Assembly (NCBI GenBank): GCA_041395105.1
Contig: JAWLBB010000001.1
Span: 1,656,294-1,720,293, forward strand
Direction of reading: 5' to 3'
Source: Opitutaceae bacterium
GTDB lineage: Bacteria > Verrucomicrobiota > Verrucomicrobiia > Opitutales > Opitutaceae
Length of the DNA: 64,000 bases
Part shown: positions 44,306-54,086 of the stretch, piece after piece
Position numbering within the stretch: position 1 is the first letter of the stretch
How the letters are laid out: the number at the start of each line of letters is the position of its first letter
The notes under the pieces: generated by a model
The model's database searches: none
What the model was told of the DNA's origin: nothing
Seen by the model: only the letters and a program-made list of their open reading frames with translations
Translations under genes and position numbers: made by a program

Positions 44306-46370
44306 CTAGCGCACCTCGTAGACTTCGACCAGGGCGACCCCGGTGGTCTCGCCGACTCCCGAGACCTTCGCGGTGTAGTTACCCGGCTCCAGCCAGGTAA
44401 GGATCACCGCATCCCTGCTGCCAGCCACCAGATCAAAGGCACCGACCGAGGCACCGAGGGTCACGATGTCGGCTGCATTGGGGTTGTCCGACCAGTTGTC
44501 GTTGGAGGCGACCCAAAGGGCTTCGGGCGAGGCTTCCTTGAGAAGCTGAAGGAAGGGATCGGCCAGGGTATCCGCCACCAGGAAATCGGCCAGCCTCGGG
44601 CCAATGCCCCGCACCAGAACCTGCTTGGGCACGTCGCCTTCGATCACGAACCCGGCGATGAGGACCTGGGCCTTGGTGCCGACTTCTCCGCGGGTCGAGA
44701 TGTTGGACAGATTGCAGGTCGAGGTCAGTGGATCTGGATCGGCGTCATAGAGTTCGACCAGCCCAACCCCGGTGCCGTCCAGGCCGGACACCTTGGCGGT
44801 GTAGGGACCCGGCTCGAGGGGCAGGAAGAGCGCCGCATCGTAACTCCCGTCCAGGAAGGCAAAGGCTCCGACCCGCTGGCAATGGGGACGGATATCCCCC
44901 GGCAGCGAAACCCAGTCGTCGTTCGGCGATGGAAGTGGTGGGTTGAGCTGCGAACAGGGCCAGCATCGATCGGTGCATATCCCCGAAACCCACTGCCCCG
45001 GTCGGGCCGACACCCCGATCAGCACATCCTTCTGGCCGCTGCCGTCGACGAATCCGGCGATCATGATCTTGGGACCGGGAGATCTGGCCGCGGGTGGAGA
45101 TGTTCATCAGCTTTTCCGTGTAGGGCGGCTCCTTCACGCCGAGGATGACGGTCTGGAGACGGCCGCCATCGAGGGAAACGTCACAGAGTAGACCGGCGTC
45201 GGTCGCCTGGACGTTCGAGAAAAAGGGTGGGCCCGTTTCCGCCGACGACCTTGTTGCCGTGCTTCCACTCAAACGTCTCCCGGCCGCCCCAGCTGTCCGG
45301 ACTGAAAAGGTCGCCGAGGAACCGGGCGCGACCGTCGTGCTCGGGGAGGCTGGAGGACTCCGAAAACGGACAGCCGAGGGAATCGCTCTTCCCATCGTCT
45401 TCCGGTAGTAGTCGAGTCCGTGACCGTGGTGAGGTTCTGAAAGACGAAATCATCCGGAGCCAGCTCCAGGTTGATCGTGATCCGCCGCCGCAACGGGTCA
45501 TGTATCCGTCGTTGCCGAACCAGATTCTGAATGTGAAAGCCCGTTGCCCGCCGCGGTGAAGGTAGTGGATTGTGTCGGTGGGTCAACGCCCATGATTGAA
45601 AGGGATGATCTTGCCAGGTCGTTGGAACCCACCACAACAGTCACCACCACATGGAGTCCACTGTTCATGGGCGCCTGGGTCGCGTCCAGGCAGCGCAGGA
45701 TGGGGACATCTCCGAAGAAGCAATAGTTCTGATCCGAGAGCGGCCGGGACCGACGGTCCGGAGATCGATGGGAGAATTCGCATTTCGACGGTCTTGCCGT
45801 AGCGGGTCACCAGCTGGATACGATACGGAACCGCCGCCGCTGCCCGGGCCGAGCGACTGTTCGGAGACAAGCGACTTGAATCCCGTGGGGACCATCGTCC
45901 TCGGCGAAGGCCGTTTTGCGCGCAAAGTCGTAGGGTGATCTCACTCAGGATGAAGAACACCTTGAGGCACCTCAGGTGTGGTAATAAAGCAGGAGCCCGT
46001 ATCCGAATCGGCAGGTTGCCCACGCTGGCCCCGATCATATAGCCCAGTTTGACCACCTCTCGTTGTGCCTTGAGATCGAATAATGCCTTGGCCGGAAGAA
46101 AACTGAACGGGAACGTGCTGTAGGTGAAGGTCATGGGAGTCACCAGAGGACTCCACCATCCAGTATTCTCCGGCCTTGATTAAGACAAGCGGGTGTATCC
46201 AGCAGGCCCTTGTCACCATCAGATGGTTTTCGATCCCGACCGGTCTGGGATAACCCCAGTCGAGTCCCATGATACCCCAGAGCCGCCGGTCACCGCACCA
46301 GAAGATAGGCTTCTTCTGCGTTTGAGGACGTGACGCCCCGGTGTCGACGCCGCCAAGCACACGCGGACGC
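44306..46370 (-). pseudogene. Frameshifted Verrucomicrobiota-type surface/adhesin protein (Ig-like + NISTRG repeats)
   Basis: Coding character continues from about 45.6 kb or beyond to the stop at 44306 but jumps frame several times. In order: ITINLELAPDDFVFQNLTTV; VAPGSSATF; (new frame) SWGGRETFEWKHGNKVVGGNG, an Ig-like strand; (back) VQATDAGLLCDVSLDGGRLQTVILGV; KLMNISTRGQIS; (shift near 45075) IMIAGFVDGSGQKDVLIGV; then two further repeats ending in ALVEVYEVR. This modular pattern is common in large exported proteins of Verrucomicrobiota. At least three indels are needed, so it is decayed unless the assembly is poor here. Above 45.6 kb the 5' boundary is uncertain. The 46371-47128 gap has no supportable gene. 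Confidence 0.65.
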
Positions 46371-47128
46371 CTTGTCCACCCGACATCAAAAGCCCATTGG
46401 TGTCAGGCCGGTTCCGCCAAGTCAGGAACAACCCGACATTTAGAACAATCCTTTTTCGCATCTCTGGCTTCGAATGAGATCCGGAGAGTCACCTGGTCGC
46501 GGTTTCATGGGCGGCGGTCTGTCTCGAGAACCCTTCCGAACCGAGACCCTGAGCCTCACCCTCAAATGGAAGGTTGGCCTGCATCGCCCGCTGAACTTCT
46601 CCGCTCAATCCACTGACGGATGTTCCACCATTACCGGACCGGCGAGGAACGAAGGCACATCCACCGACTAGAGTTAAAGCCGCGGGATCACTATCAGGCG
46701 GGATTATGGATCCGACGAGTGGGGTTAATGGTCACGGATTCGCGGTCAACCGGTCGACATCGGGGCCGGTGGCGATTCCGGGTTTGCAGGAAAGGAGGAT
46801 GATTCCATCGGTCGGACAGGCGATTGGCCGCTTTTCGGGGTGCGGCGATGACGGTGTCGCTGGCGGATGCCCTTGCGGGTCTGGCCGCCGGGCCGGTCTT
46901 CCGGCGACGCCTGGGCGCTGCGGCAAGGTACTGATCCTGGGCATTGTCTTCCTGTTGCCGGGAGTCGGCCGGGGATGCGTCCGGTGATGCCGTCGCCCTG
47001 CGCACGAATGGGGTCCTGAAGGTTTGGTCTTGCCCCGTCTGTGCGTAGCCGGAAGAATTGTCTCAGAGGGGTCGAGCGGTTTAAGCCACCTGGCGTCGCG
47101 CAGCTGCCTCCCAAAAGAACCGGATACC

Positions 47129-47350
47129 ATGAAAAAGCACAGACTTCTCCTCTCCACCCTTACCGCCGGTCTGTTCATTTTCCTGCTGAGCTGCGAAAGC
47201 AAGAAGGATGCGGGCGACCATCTCGAAGACGCCGGCGAATCCATGTCAGAAGCAGCCAAGGAGGCCGGAGAGGGAGGAGGCCGCGACGCTGCCAAGGCGG
47301 TCGGAGAGGGCCGAGGAAGCCGGGACGCGGTCAAGGACGCGACGAACTGA
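47129..47350 (+). CDS. Small lipoprotein, entericidin-like, 73 aa
   Basis: MKKHRLLLSTLTAGLFIFLLSC is a lipoprotein signal with Cys at about 22. It is followed by a charged helical tail (AGDHLEDAGESMSEAAKEAGE ... DAVKDATN) with the repeated DAxxSxxEAAK pattern of entericidin/osmotically inducible small lipoproteins. ATG 47129. It lies immediately downstream of, and convergent with, the UroD-thioredoxin gene. The long minus-strand frame covering it is only the frameshifted extension of that gene. Function unknown; likely envelope stress. Confidence 0.65.
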   Translation: MKKHRLLLSTLTAGLFIFLLSCESKKDAGDHLEDAGESMSEAAKEAGEGGGRDAAKAVGEGRGSRDAVKDATN

Positions 47351-47401
47351 ATCTTCGGTCCCGGCTGCGGCCCTGACCTGGCGATCCAATCAGTCGGCGG
47401 C

Positions 47402-48768
47402 TCAGCCCCGGGTCTTCTCGGAGCGCCTCTTTTCCACTGCGGCGACGAGGTCGGGCAGGGTGGGTATGATAGAAGCGAAGGTGGGTTTGCCGTCGATACA
47501 GATGGTCGGGATAGCGGCGACCCCAGTCGGGTCATGTAGCCGAGTCCATCACGATTGGTGATCTTGTGCTCAACCACCCGGACGTCGTGGCTCTTCGCCG
47601 CCGCTTTCTGCGCCGCCGTCACCATGTATTGGCAGGGCGGGCAGGTGCCGGAGTCCAGGGTGACCACGTCGATGATGACGTCGTCCTCGGAGCCGTAATC
47701 TGGGATCAAGACATCCTCGAAGCTGTCGGTCGTGGTGGCGGCGGATTGGTGGCTGGCGATTTCGCGCTTGAAGTCGTCGAAGACCATGTCGGCGACCGCT
47801 TCGAGGTTGGCCGGGGGCACGGCAAAGGGCAGGTCGCAGCCGGGAGCCAGGATGAATCCCTTTTCGCCTCCCTCGGCGAGGCAGCGAAGGGCATCGCGCC
47901 GGGCGTCGTCCTCATTACCGAGAAGCAGGACCGTGGTGAGTTTCAGATTCCCACCGAATGATTTGCCGGCTGCGGTGGCCAATTCGCGCAGGCGGGGCAG
48001 GGAGATGTTCTCGTCGATGGAGAGATTGTCACAGTGGGTCCGGCACATCACCTCCAAATTCCGGGTGGCATCGCCGCAGACAAAGAGGGAGGAAAGGGCA
48101 CCGCGTTCCCGGACCAGATCGAAGACCGGATTCAGGTAAGGGGCGACAAACTGCTCGAAGTGCTCGGGCGAGATCTGGCTGGTCATCGGATCGACCACCG
48201 CGATGACCTCGACACCGTTCTCGAGGTAGAAGGCGGCGGCCCTGGCGGCCACTGTGGAAGAGTAGTTGAGGAGGTCCTGGATACCCTCCTCGTCGTCGTA
48301 CATGTCGAGGAAGATGTCGTTGCCCTTGAGGTGGAGCGCCAGGGTGAACGGGCCGGTGATCAGTCCGTAGAGAGCGACATCCGCGCCATTGCCGGCTCGA
48401 AAACGGGAGATGGCCTCCCGGATCAGAGGGTAGCGGCCCCTGGAGGTGTCAAAGTCCGGCAGATCGGCGAGTGTCCCCCCGTTTTCCAGAGGATGGGTGA
48501 GGACCGACGGCGGGCCCGTTTCCGCCCAGTGCAATTCGCAGCCGAGGATCTCGGCTTCGACCTGGAGGTCAAAGACCACGGGAAGCCCGTCCGGGCGGTA
48601 GCGCTCGACCGCCCGTGACAAGCCGTCCGCAATGGCCGCCGGATCGCGCAGGTAGTCAGTGGCATTCCTGCCGATGAGGGCCGCCCCGTGGACACCCACG
48701 AAGGGGACCCATGCCGGCCGTTCGGTGACCTCGCCCCGGAGGGCGCGGAGAAGCAGATCCCTGCCCAT
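47402..48768 (-). CDS. UroD/MtaA-family corrinoid methyltransferase-like protein with C-terminal thioredoxin domain, one frameshift
   Basis: Residues 1-345 are a uroporphyrinogen-decarboxylase-fold domain (LYGLITGPFTLALHLKGND, VCGDATRNLEVM, SIDENISLPRL, ILAPGCDLPFAVPPANL). This fold is used by MtaA/CmuA-type enzymes to move methyl groups between corrinoid proteins and acceptors. From about 365 comes a thioredoxin-like domain, VVTLDSGTCPPCQYM (C376, C379). At residue 416 the frame breaks in a run of four C (47521-47524). One extra base restores GVAAIPTICIDGKPTFASIIP up to a stop at 47402, about 455 residues in all. It lies 28 nt after the corrinoid-protein gene. The break may be an assembly error or inactivation. 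Confidence 0.82.
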
Positions 48769-48796
48769 CGATCGGTTGATCGGGGGATGGTCCCGA

Positions 48797-49432
48797 TCAG
48801 GCGGTTTTCAGGAGCGTGCGCACCAGGTCGACGGCACTGGCGGCATCGGGCGCGTACCCATCGGCACCGATCTCATCGGCGAATTCCTGGGTGATGGGCG
48901 CACCGCCGATGACAATCCTGACGCCAGGCAGGGCGGCTGTGCGAAGATCCTCCACCGTCCGCTTCATGGCGGGCATGGTAGTGGTGAGAAGACCGGAAAG
49001 ACCGACGATCTGTGCCTTGTTTTCCCGGGCGGCGTCGACGAATTTCTCCGGGGGAACATTGGTGCCGAGATCGATGACGTTGAAATTCGCCCCTTTCCAC
49101 ATCATGGAGACGAGGTTCTTGCCGATGTCGTGCAGGTCGCCCTGAACCGTGCCGACCACCGCCGTGTATTCCGGCCGGATGCCGGCGGCCACCAGCTTGG
49201 GCTCAAGCAGGGCCATGCTCTCCTTCATGGCGCGGGCCGCGATCAGGACCTCGGGAACGAAGATTTCGTTCGCCTTAAAGCGCCTTCCGACGTCGTCCAT
49301 CCCCGTGACCAGGGCGTTGAGAACCTCGGAGGGGGAGGTGTTGGCATCAAGGGCTGCTTTCGTCGTCTCAACTGCCTCTTTGCGGCGACCGGCCTTGATT
49401 GTTGCGGTGAGATTTGCAAGAAGCTCGCTCAT
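48797..49432 (-). CDS. Cobalamin-binding corrinoid protein (MtaC/MtbC-like)
   Basis: 211 residues from ATG 49432; a longer frame to 49516 is unlikely. The N-terminal four-helix cap (about 1-85) is followed by a B12-binding Rossmann domain with GTVQGDLHDIGKNLVSMM, where H101 is the expected cobalt ligand (DxHxxG). The S and GG motifs are VGLSGLLTTTM and IVIGGAPIT. It carries the methyl group on cobalt between a substrate methyltransferase and the UroD-type partner 28 nt downstream. RACo-like reactivase is encoded divergently 165 bp away. No cobalamin riboswitch was recognised in the gap. Confidence 0.94.
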   Translation of the reverse strand: MSELLANLTATIKAGRRKEAVETTKAALDANTSPSEVLNALVTGMDDVGRRFKANEIFVPEVLIAARAMKESMALLEPKLVAAGIRPEYTAVVGTVQGDLHDIGKNLVSMMWKGANFNVIDLGTNVPPEKFVDAARENKAQIVGLSGLLTTTMPAMKRTVEDLRTAALPGVRIVIGGAPITQEFADEIGADGYAPDAASAVDLVRTLLKTA

Positions 49433-49597
49433 TGGAAGCAACTTGATCCATCGGAATTGCTGACTCAAGCTTCTTTCATATTCAGATTTCCTATTCGTTT
49501 GATTGTGTGACCCCATGGACTTTTCGACTGCGAATGCGTTCGCGCCCGCATCCCGGGCGAGACGGCCGGACGCCGGTGCGGCGGGTTATCGGCTGAC

Positions 49598-51247
49598 ATG
49601 ACGATCGACCTGTCACTGCCGGACGGATCGCGCGAAGAGCTTGTTTCCGAGCCGTCCGATCTGCGCGGCACCCTGGCGGATTTCCTGGCCCGTCGCGGAC
49701 ACCCGCTGAACACCCGCTGCAATCAGCGGGGACTCTGTCGTGGGTGCACGGTCCGACTGCTGGAAGGAGAAGCCCTCGTCGATCGGGGACGGACGCGTCT
49801 CGACGCCTCCGCCGGTCCCCGCGAGATCAAGGCCTGCGAGGTGCAACTGGAGGGGAACAGGGGAGTGGTGCGTCTGGAGATCCCGGAACGGTCTCTTCTC
49901 GCCCACGCTCCCCAGGTGGTGGACGACTTTGTCATCCGGGTGCCGGTGGGTCGGGCGCCGTTGGTCGAGCCGGTGGGCGCGAAGGATCTTGGGCTGGCCA
50001 TCGATATCGGGACAACCACGGTGGCCGTCCTGCTCACCCATCTGGAAAGCGGCGAGATCCTCTCGCGGGCCAGCGGGTTCAACCAGCAGATGAAGCACGG
50101 CGACAATGTGCTGACCCGGATCCAGTACTGCTACGGCCAGCCAATTCATCTTGCCGGGATGCAACAAGCGATTGCCGTGGAGACGCTGCTGCCGCTGGTT
50201 CATCTCGCAATGGAACGGGCCGGCGCAGGCCTGGATCGGCTGGCCTGCGTGGCGGTCGCGGGAAACACCACCATGCTCCATCTTCTGACCGGGGTTGATC
50301 CGACCTCGATGGGAGTGGCCCCTTTCACCCCGACCTTCATCGAGGAGCAGCGCATCTCGGGGCGCGAGTTGGGGTGGGCCGAGCCCGGTCTTTCGGATCT
50401 TCCCGTTCACCTGTTGCCCGGCTATTCGGCTTATGTCGGCGCGGATCTCGCCGCCGGAGTATTTGCGACCGGGATGGCGTATGCGGATCAGACCGTCCTG
50501 CTGGTGGATGTCGGAACGAATGGGGAGATTGTCCTGCGCCGGGGGGATCGACTCTATGCCTGTGCGACCGCGGCCGGACCGGCCTTTGAGGGATCCGGCC
50601 TGAGCTCGGGGGTGCGGGCGTCCCGCGGGGCCATCTCCGGAATCCGGATCGGAAGGACCGAACCCCTGGTGGCCTTTGACCGGATCGGCGCCGAGGATCA
50701 CAAGCTGGCCACCGGCATCTGCGGAACAGGTTACATCGACTTCCTGGCGGAAGGCCGCCGGGCCGGCCTGCTCACGACCTCGGGCCGCTTCGAGGCGTCC
50801 TGGATAAATGGATATCCGGAGCGTTTCGGCCATGGCGAGTTCGGCCGCAGGATGGTGATTGACCGGAGGGGCAGTATCGAGGTTGTCGTTTCCGAGGTGG
50901 ATGTCTCGTCGCTTCTTCAGGCCAAGGCCGCCATTGCGGCCGGGATCGTCTCCCTGCTCGCCCGTGAAGGACTCAAGCCGGAGGACGTCGACCGGGTGGA
51001 TCTGGCCGGCGGTTTCGGACGGCATCTCTCCGCCCGCAATGCGGTCGATTGCGGGCTGCTTCCGGGGTTCGACCCGGACCGGATCGAGGCGGTCGGCAAC
51101 ACCTCCCTGGCCGGGGCCTACCTCGCCCTGATCGATCGCACTTCCCTGGTGGAGATGGATCGCAATCGTCGGACGGTCGAGATCGTCGAGCTCAACCTGG
51201 AGCCCGATTTCGAGGACAACTATGTCGATGCCCTTTCCCTGCCGTGA
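49598..51247 (+). CDS. Corrinoid activation protein, RACo-like ([2Fe-2S] ferredoxin + ASKHA/DUF4445)
   Basis: 549 residues. The N-terminal ferredoxin domain has the cluster ligands C41, C47, C50 and C80 (RCNQRGLCRGC ... KAC). A linker leads to the ASKHA ATPase region: LGLAIDIGTTTVAVLL (about 130-145), VAGNTTMLHLLTGVDP, LLVDVGTNGEIVL and DLAGGFGRHLSARNA. RACo-type proteins use ATP to drive reduction of inactive Co(II) corrinoid back to Co(I). The divergent corrinoid protein is the likely client. ATG 49598. The 142-bp gap after the stop holds two nested hairpins before the kinase gene. Confidence 0.93.
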   Translation: MTIDLSLPDGSREELVSEPSDLRGTLADFLARRGHPLNTRCNQRGLCRGCTVRLLEGEALVDRGRTRLDASAGPREIKACEVQLEGNRGVVRLEIPERSLLAHAPQVVDDFVIRVPVGRAPLVEPVGAKDLGLAIDIGTTTVAVLLTHLESGEILSRASGFNQQMKHGDNVLTRIQYCYGQPIHLAGMQQAIAVETLLPLVHLAMERAGAGLDRLACVAVAGNTTMLHLLTGVDPTSMGVAPFTPTFIEEQRISGRELGWAEPGLSDLPVHLLPGYSAYVGADLAAGVFATGMAYADQTVLLVDVGTNGEIVLRRGDRLYACATAAGPAFEGSGLSSGVRASRGAISGIRIGRTEPLVAFDRIGAEDHKLATGICGTGYIDFLAEGRRAGLLTTSGRFEASWINGYPERFGHGEFGRRMVIDRRGSIEVVVSEVDVSSLLQAKAAIAAGIVSLLAREGLKPEDVDRVDLAGGFGRHLSARNAVDCGLLPGFDPDRIEAVGNTSLAGAYLALIDRTSLVEMDRNRRTVEIVELNLEPDFEDNYVDALSLP

Positions 51248-51302
51248 AACGGTTTGAACAGAAATCCCGGAAGGGGAGTCCGGATCCAGCCACCTCGCTG
51301 CG

Positions 51303-51335
51303 CCGGCGTGTGGACGGCGTCTTCGGCAACGCCGG
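51303..51335. promoter_or_regulatory. First of two hairpins before the sensor kinase
   Basis: CCGGCGT (51303-51309) pairs with ACGCCGG (51329-51335) across a 19-nt loop in the leader of the kinase gene. With the next hairpin it forms a tandem structured leader. Confidence 0.4.
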
Positions 51336-51381
51336 CAGGGCGGGGTTGCCACACCAAGTCGTGGGGGCGTGCCCCGCCCTG
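51336..51381. promoter_or_regulatory. 10-bp-stem hairpin abutting the kinase start
   Basis: CAGGGCGGGG (51336-51345) pairs perfectly with CCCCGCCCTG (51372-51381), ending 8 nt before ATG 51390. The stem is close enough to affect ribosome access. It could also be a terminator-like structure after the RACo gene, but there is no T-run. Confidence 0.45.
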
Positions 51382-51389
51382 GTTGAACG

Positions 51390-52571
51390 ATGAGCGCGAA
51401 GAAGCAGAGCTCCCTCGACCGCGTCCTCGGGCGTCTGGACAATCTGGATACGGTCAACCTGACCAACCTGGTTCAGCGGCTGGCCCGGGAAAGGGGGTTG
51501 CTCGAGGCCGTCTTCAACACGGTCAGGGAAGGCATCCTGGTGGTCGACGAACACGGGGTCATCGAGTACTCCAACCACTCCGCCCGCCGGATGATCGGGT
51601 TGAAGGAGACGGAGGTCGGGTCGGCCACGCTCTGGAGACTGGTTCCGGGCCTGCGGCAGTCGCTGGATCTGAAGTCGGATGAAGCGATCGGGCGCCGTTC
51701 GGCCATCACGCGGGAGATCGAGCTCAATTATCCCGAACCCAGGTTTGTCCGGCTCTATATGGTGCCCTTCCGGGAGAGCGCGGCCGAGCCGGCCACCCTG
51801 GAGCGTTTTGTCGTCATCCTGTCGGACATCACCCAGGAGAAACTGTCGACCCGCGAGCAGATCGAGGGCGAAAGGATCTCTTCCATCATTCTGCTGGCGG
51901 CGGGGGTGGCCCATGAACTGGGCAATCCGTTGAACTCGCTGACCATTCACCTGCAGTTGATCGAGCGGCAGTTGAAGCGGATGGAAGCGACCCCGCAGGC
52001 GAGCAAGATGAACGAGTCGATCCGCATCTGCCAGGACGAGGTCAGCCGGCTCGACGGAATCATCCGCAATTTCCTCGAAGCAATCCGGCCGCGCCCTCCC
52101 GATCTGCAGCCGGTCAACCTGTTCGAGATCCTCGACACGGTCCTGGCCTTCCAGAAAGGCGAGTTGGAGGACCGGGGACTGACCCTCGAGGTGACGACCG
52201 GGCAGGAGCCCCCGGTGGTCTCGGCCGATGCCAATCAGATCAAGCAGGTCTTCTTCAACCTGATCAAGAACGCGATGGAGGCGATGCAGAGCGGCGGGGT
52301 CATCCGGATCCGATCCTGGACCGACGACGACTGGGTTTATTTCCAGGTTGGAGACACCGGGAAGGGAATCGCCGAAGAGGATCTTTCCCAGGTTTTTCAG
52401 CCGTTTCATACGACGAAGAGTGGCGGCAGTGGACTGGGGCTCATGATTGTCCAGCGCATCATGCGCGATCATGGGGGTCAGATCGGGATTGAGAGCCGCG
52501 AAGGGCAGGGAACCCTGGTGACGCTTCAGTTTCCGTTCACGGATCGGCGGGTTCGTCTGTTGCGGGAATAG
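51390..52571 (+). CDS. Cytoplasmic sensor histidine kinase, NtrB-like (PAS + HisKA + HATPase)
   Basis: 393 residues with no membrane helix, so it senses an internal signal. A PAS domain spans about 40-150 (FNTVREGILVVDEHGVIEYSNHSARRMIG). The phospho-acceptor is H175 in AAGVAHELGNPLNSLTIHL. The N-box is FFNLIKNAMEAMQSGGVIRI, and GSGLGLMIVQRIMRDHGGQIGI closes the ATPase. It is followed 66 nt later by an NtrC-type activator, clearly its partner. Adjacency to the corrinoid module suggests this pair may control methyl-group metabolism; this is inference. Confidence 0.9.
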   Translation: MSAKKQSSLDRVLGRLDNLDTVNLTNLVQRLARERGLLEAVFNTVREGILVVDEHGVIEYSNHSARRMIGLKETEVGSATLWRLVPGLRQSLDLKSDEAIGRRSAITREIELNYPEPRFVRLYMVPFRESAAEPATLERFVVILSDITQEKLSTREQIEGERISSIILLAAGVAHELGNPLNSLTIHLQLIERQLKRMEATPQASKMNESIRICQDEVSRLDGIIRNFLEAIRPRPPDLQPVNLFEILDTVLAFQKGELEDRGLTLEVTTGQEPPVVSADANQIKQVFFNLIKNAMEAMQSGGVIRIRSWTDDDWVYFQVGDTGKGIAEEDLSQVFQPFHTTKSGGSGLGLMIVQRIMRDHGGQIGIESREGQGTLVTLQFPFTDRRVRLLRE

Positions 52572-52637
52572 GTTGATGCCGGTGGGACATTTTTTCCCAT
52601 TGACGCCGCCGAGTTCCTTTTGAAGTGTTTGGGTATC

Positions 52638-54008
52638 ATGTTCGCCTCGATATTAATCGTTGATGATGAGAAGCATACCCGAGAAGGGCTCCAGCAGGCC
52701 CTCGAGGATGATTACGATATCTATCTGGCTCAGGATGCGGAGGAAGCGTTCAATCTGCTGGATTCCGAGGTCTTCAATGTGGTCATCACCGACTTGAGGA
52801 TGCCGGGAAAGTCCGGACTCAAGGTGGTGGACAAGGCGCTTTCTTTGCCGGTCACCCCGGTCGTGATCATGATGACGGCTTATGGGAATGTGGAGACGGC
52901 GGTCGAGGCGATGAAGCGGGGGGCGACGGACTTTTTGACCAAACCGGTCAATCTCGAGAAACTGGAGATCCTCATCCAGCGGGCGCTCAAGTCAAAGACC
53001 CTGGAAATGGAGAACAAGGAGCTTCATCAGCGGCTTGATGAGCGATTCAATCTCGAAGGCATCGTCGGTCATTCGCAGCCGTTGATCGAGATGCTTGACC
53101 GGGTGAAACTGGTCGCTCCCTCGAAGGCCACCATCCTGATCGAGGGCGAGACGGGCACGGGCAAGGAGATGATTGCCCAGGGGATTCACCAGCTCAGTCC
53201 GCGGTCCAAGAATCCGTTCATGGCCGTCCACTGTGCGGCGCTGCCGGCCACCCTGCTTGAGAGCGAGCTCTTCGGCCACGAAAAGGGTGCCTTCACCGGT
53301 GCCTCGGAGCGGCGGATCGGGCGGTTTGAGAGTGCGGACGGAGGCACGCTCTTCCTGGATGAAATCGGTGAAATCAGCCTGAGCACCCAGGTCAAGCTGC
53401 TCCGTTTTCTGGAGCAGAAGACCTTTGAGCGGATCGGAAGCTCGAAGATGATCAAGGTGGATATCCGGCTGATCGCGGCGACGAACCGCAATCTGGCGAA
53501 GATGGTGGAGGAGGGGACCTTCCGGGAGGATCTCTACTTCCGGCTCAACGTGGTCCAGATCCTGATGCCGCCGCTGCGTGATCGGCAGGATGATATCCCG
53601 GTCTTGCTCGATCATTTCCTGAGGGAATTCGCACGTGAGAACGGCGTGGAGCCCCCGGTCATCGAGGCCGGGGCGATGCGGGTTCTGCAGACCTATCCCT
53701 GGCCGGGCAATATCCGCGAGTTGAGGAATTTCGCGGAAAACGCGGTGGTCCTGAACCGTGGCGGGCGGATCCGGGATTTTGATCTCGATCCGAAGTTCCG
53801 GGGCGTGGCCCTCACGGCGGCGCCTGCGCCGGGTGTCGCGGCTGGAAACCCGCTTTCGGTGGAGCAGAATGAGAAGCGGCTTCTCCGCGAGGCCCTGGTC
53901 GAGGCCCGGGGGAATCGGACGAAGGCGGCCCAGCTGATGGGCATCAGCCGGCGAACCCTTCACCGCAAACTCACCCAGTGGCCGGAACTGGATGTGGCCG
54001 ACCGGTGA
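52638..54008 (+). CDS. Sigma-54-dependent response regulator, NtrC-like
   Basis: 456 residues from ATG 52638 (MFASILIVDDEKHTREGL). The receiver phospho-acceptor is D52 (VVITDLRMPGKSG) with the Lys in FLTKPVNLEKLE. The central AAA+ domain has Walker A GETGTGKE, the sigma-54 contact loop GAFTGA and Walker B GGTLFLDEIGEI. The C-terminus is a Fis-type HTH (ARGNRTKAAQLMGISRRTLHRKL). It should activate RpoN promoters on phosphorylation by the adjacent kinase. No -24/-12 promoter was recognised next to the corrinoid genes, so its targets are unproven. Confidence 0.93.
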   Translation: MFASILIVDDEKHTREGLQQALEDDYDIYLAQDAEEAFNLLDSEVFNVVITDLRMPGKSGLKVVDKALSLPVTPVVIMMTAYGNVETAVEAMKRGATDFLTKPVNLEKLEILIQRALKSKTLEMENKELHQRLDERFNLEGIVGHSQPLIEMLDRVKLVAPSKATILIEGETGTGKEMIAQGIHQLSPRSKNPFMAVHCAALPATLLESELFGHEKGAFTGASERRIGRFESADGGTLFLDEIGEISLSTQVKLLRFLEQKTFERIGSSKMIKVDIRLIAATNRNLAKMVEEGTFREDLYFRLNVVQILMPPLRDRQDDIPVLLDHFLREFARENGVEPPVIEAGAMRVLQTYPWPGNIRELRNFAENAVVLNRGGRIRDFDLDPKFRGVALTAAPAPGVAAGNPLSVEQNEKRLLREALVEARGNRTKAAQLMGISRRTLHRKLTQWPELDVADR

Positions 54009-54086
54009 GCTGATGAAGGCCGCCGAAGGTCGAAAGTCAAAGGTCGGGACAGAGAACGGCTCGCAGTGCTTGGATAGAGGGCAGAG

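Noticed and set aside
46706..46987. Small membrane protein (DUF1328-like) beside the entericidin-like lipoprotein
   Set aside because: Only a short hydrophobic patch near the end resembles the family, and the rest of the frame does not align.
46732..48768. A single 678-residue frame on the minus strand
   Set aside because: Only residues up to about 416 have family character. The rest is the wrong frame after the C4-run break and runs over the small lipoprotein gene.
49433..49597. Cobalamin riboswitch or sigma-54 promoter between the corrinoid protein and RACo genes
   Set aside because: No B12-box and no TGGCAC-N5-TTGC pattern were found by eye on either strand.
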